Positions 14,408 through 15,603 of a stretch of 15,603 nucleotides of DNA are shown here, one piece after another (position 1 is the stretch's first letter; every line of letters begins with the position of its first letter). The translations under genes and the position numbers were made by a program. The notes under the pieces are model-generated. The model saw nothing but the letters and a program-made list of their open reading frames with translations, ran no database searches and had not been told where the DNA came from. Source of the stretch: Thermofontimicrobium_A sp034505795 (GTDB taxonomy: Bacteria; Zhuqueibacterota; Zhuqueibacteria; Thermofontimicrobiales; Thermofontimicrobiaceae); NCBI GenBank assembly GCA_034505795.1, contig JAPDQM010000094.1, positions 1-15,603 on the forward strand, read 5' to 3'.

Positions 14408-14959
14408 GTGAATTTTTTCGAGGTGATCAAAAAGCGGAAAAGCATTCGCAAATACAAAACCGACCCGATTCCGGCCGAGCTGCTGGAACAGATATTTGAA
14501 ATGGTTCGCCTGGCGCCATCCTGGCGGAATGGGCAATGCTGGAAATTTGTGGTGGTCACGGATGCGACGCTGAAAAAAGCGTTGATCCGGTGCACCAGTG
14601 TGTTCAATCAATCCTGGCTGGGACAGGAGCATGCGCTGGTGGTGGCTTGTGGTGATCCGGCCCATAGCGGTTTTCGAAATGATCAGGCATATTATTTGGT
14701 GGATGTGGCCATTGCGATGGAGCATCTGGTTTTGGCAGCCGCGGCCCTGGGGCTCGGCACGTGCTGGATCGGGGCATTTGATGAGTCAAAGGTCAAGTCA
14801 CTGCTCAACATTCCGCCGACATATCGGGTGGTGGCATTGACGCCGCTGGGTTATCCGGCTGAGGAAGAGGGTTTGGTGGGCAAGATTACTCAGGGCATCA
14901 TCAAAAGCCGCCGGCGCAAGCCATTGTCCGAAGTCTACGTTATAAATGGATGGGAGTAG
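14408..14959 (+). CDS. Nitroreductase family FMN-dependent oxidoreductase
   Basis: Protein of 183 residues of the nitroreductase superfamily, which uses FMN and NAD(P)H to reduce nitro compounds, quinones or other substrates. The FMN-binding N-terminus is visible as Arg10, Ser12 and Arg14 (RKSIRKY), then LAPSWRNGQCWKF at 35-47. Here Cys44 replaces the proline common in the NxQPW motif. The GLGTCWIGAF segment near residues 117-126 and the PLGYP segment near 155 are also typical. The start is GTG 14408 with a weak AGAAAGA upstream; no ATG gives a full N-terminus. It lies 12 bases after the DUF362 ferredoxin-like gene and 3 bases before the Nif3-like gene. The ferredoxin-like neighbour could be an electron partner, but that is only inference. 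The natural substrate is unknown. Confidence 0.93.
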   Translation: MNFFEVIKKRKSIRKYKTDPIPAELLEQIFEMVRLAPSWRNGQCWKFVVVTDATLKKALIRCTSVFNQSWLGQEHALVVACGDPAHSGFRNDQAYYLVDVAIAMEHLVLAAAALGLGTCWIGAFDESKVKSLLNIPPTYRVVALTPLGYPAEEEGLVGKITQGIIKSRRRKPLSEVYVINGWE

Positions 14960-14962
14960 CTT

Positions 14963-15603
14963 ATGGTTAAGCGCGACGAGCTCATTCAGCACCTGAATGA
15001 GTTATTACGAATCAACGAATTCGACGACCTGAGCCTAAACGGGTTACAGGTGGCTGGCAAAGAGACAATTGAGCGAATTGTGCTTGGTGTGAGCGTGAGC
15101 GAACGGTTGTTTCGAGCGGCAATTGAGAAGCAGGCAGATCTGGTCGTAGTACATCATGGCGCGTTCTGGAAAAATGCGCCGACGCCATACATGTTGACTG
15201 GCCTACATGGCCGACGAATGAGTTTGCTCATCAAGCATGATATCAATCTGGTGGCATATCATTTGCCTTTAGATGCGCATCCCGTACTCGGCAACAACGC
15301 GCAGTTGCTGAAGCGACTGAAACTGGAAGCCATCAAGCCGGTGGAAATAGGTTTCCTGGGCCGATTGCGGCAGCCGATGCCAATCAACCAATTTGTGGCG
15401 CGGATCGATGAAGAATTGCAGACGACCTCGCAGGTGTTTGCCTTTGGTGCGGCGGAAATAAGCCAGGTGCTGGTGTTAAGCGGCGGCAGTTCGCCCTACT
15501 ATCATCTGGCGCTCGAAAACGGTGCCGATACATTGGTCGGCGGGGATATGCGGGAGCATCTGGTTCGCGAGTTGGAAGAAGTGGGGTTGAATTTTATCAA
15601 TGC
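14963..15603 (+). CDS. Nif3-like dinuclear metal-centre protein, 5' part
   Basis: The frame is open from ATG 14963 to the end of the window, giving 213 residues without a stop, so the C-terminus is missing. GGGAG sits seven bases before the start. Family features include the N-terminal segment NGLQVAG (26-32), the metal-ligand pair His64-His65 in VVVHHGAFW, and His99 and Asp103 in YHLPLDAHP. The last part, GADTLVGGDMREH, matches the GDxxxH region that completes the dinuclear site. Nif3/YbgI/YqfO proteins bind two metal ions; some are annotated as GTP cyclohydrolase 1 type 2, but the role is unsettled. Three bases separate it from the nitroreductase gene, making it the third gene of a compact operon. 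Nif3-like proteins of this class have about 250-370 residues, so 40 or more are probably lacking. Confidence 0.92.
   Translation, partial: MVKRDELIQHLNELLRINEFDDLSLNGLQVAGKETIERIVLGVSVSERLFRAAIEKQADLVVVHHGAFWKNAPTPYMLTGLHGRRMSLLIKHDINLVAYHLPLDAHPVLGNNAQLLKRLKLEAIKPVEIGFLGRLRQPMPINQFVARIDEELQTTSQVFAFGAAEISQVLVLSGGSSPYYHLALENGADTLVGGDMREHLVRELEEVGLNFIN

Overview
The window is 15.6 kb of a bacterial chromosome and every convincing gene lies on the + strand. It looks like ordinary housekeeping and envelope DNA: no tRNA, rRNA, CRISPR array, transposase or phage gene was seen. Four sites with a -35 of TTGACA or TTGACT and a -10 close to TATAAT precede genes or a gene-free stretch. This argues against a typical Bacteroidetes genome, whose housekeeping promoters differ. 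The secreted S46 and S9 peptidases, FtsH, paired YjbH-like proteins and a SPOR protein would suit a Gram-negative lineage near the FCB group (for example Calditrichota/KSB1-like bacteria), but that assignment is inference and no marker gene settles it.

Layout. 1-498: C-terminal end of a protein resembling the squalene-cyclase/prenyltransferase alpha-barrel fold. 616-990: small DUF2809-like membrane protein. 986-1059: hairpin element and promoter leading into 1126-3288, an S46 dipeptidyl-peptidase of the DPP11 type. 3292-3451: tandem 8-bp microsatellite. 3592-5637: S9 family (DPP5-like) secreted peptidase, closed by a clear terminator at 5732-5773. 5949-6521 and 6581-8578: YkgJ-type cysteine-cluster protein and FtsH. 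8579-9259: a 681-bp gene-free stretch with an orphan promoter and a possible broken reading frame on the - strand. 9260-10579 and 10579-11472: two overlapping YjbH-like outer-membrane protein genes. 11612-11657: second hairpin element. 11779-13173: secreted propeller-like protein with a SPOR domain, behind a perfect consensus promoter. 13325-14395, 14408-14959 and 14963 to the end: tightly packed DUF362 ferredoxin-like, nitroreductase and Nif3-like genes, the last cut by the window edge.

Working together. The DPP11-like and DPP5-like enzymes have complementary expected specificities (acidic versus small/hydrophobic P1 residues), so they plausibly form an exported system that turns oligopeptides into dipeptides. 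The YjbH-like pair and the SPOR protein are envelope components. The last three genes look like a redox/metal-cofactor operon of unknown pathway. No clearly new defence or mobile system was found. The most unusual signals are the 8-bp satellite, two hairpin elements that share an arm-loop-arm-arm layout, the two-gene YjbH arrangement, the propeller-SPOR fusion, and the gene-free stretch at 8579-9259.
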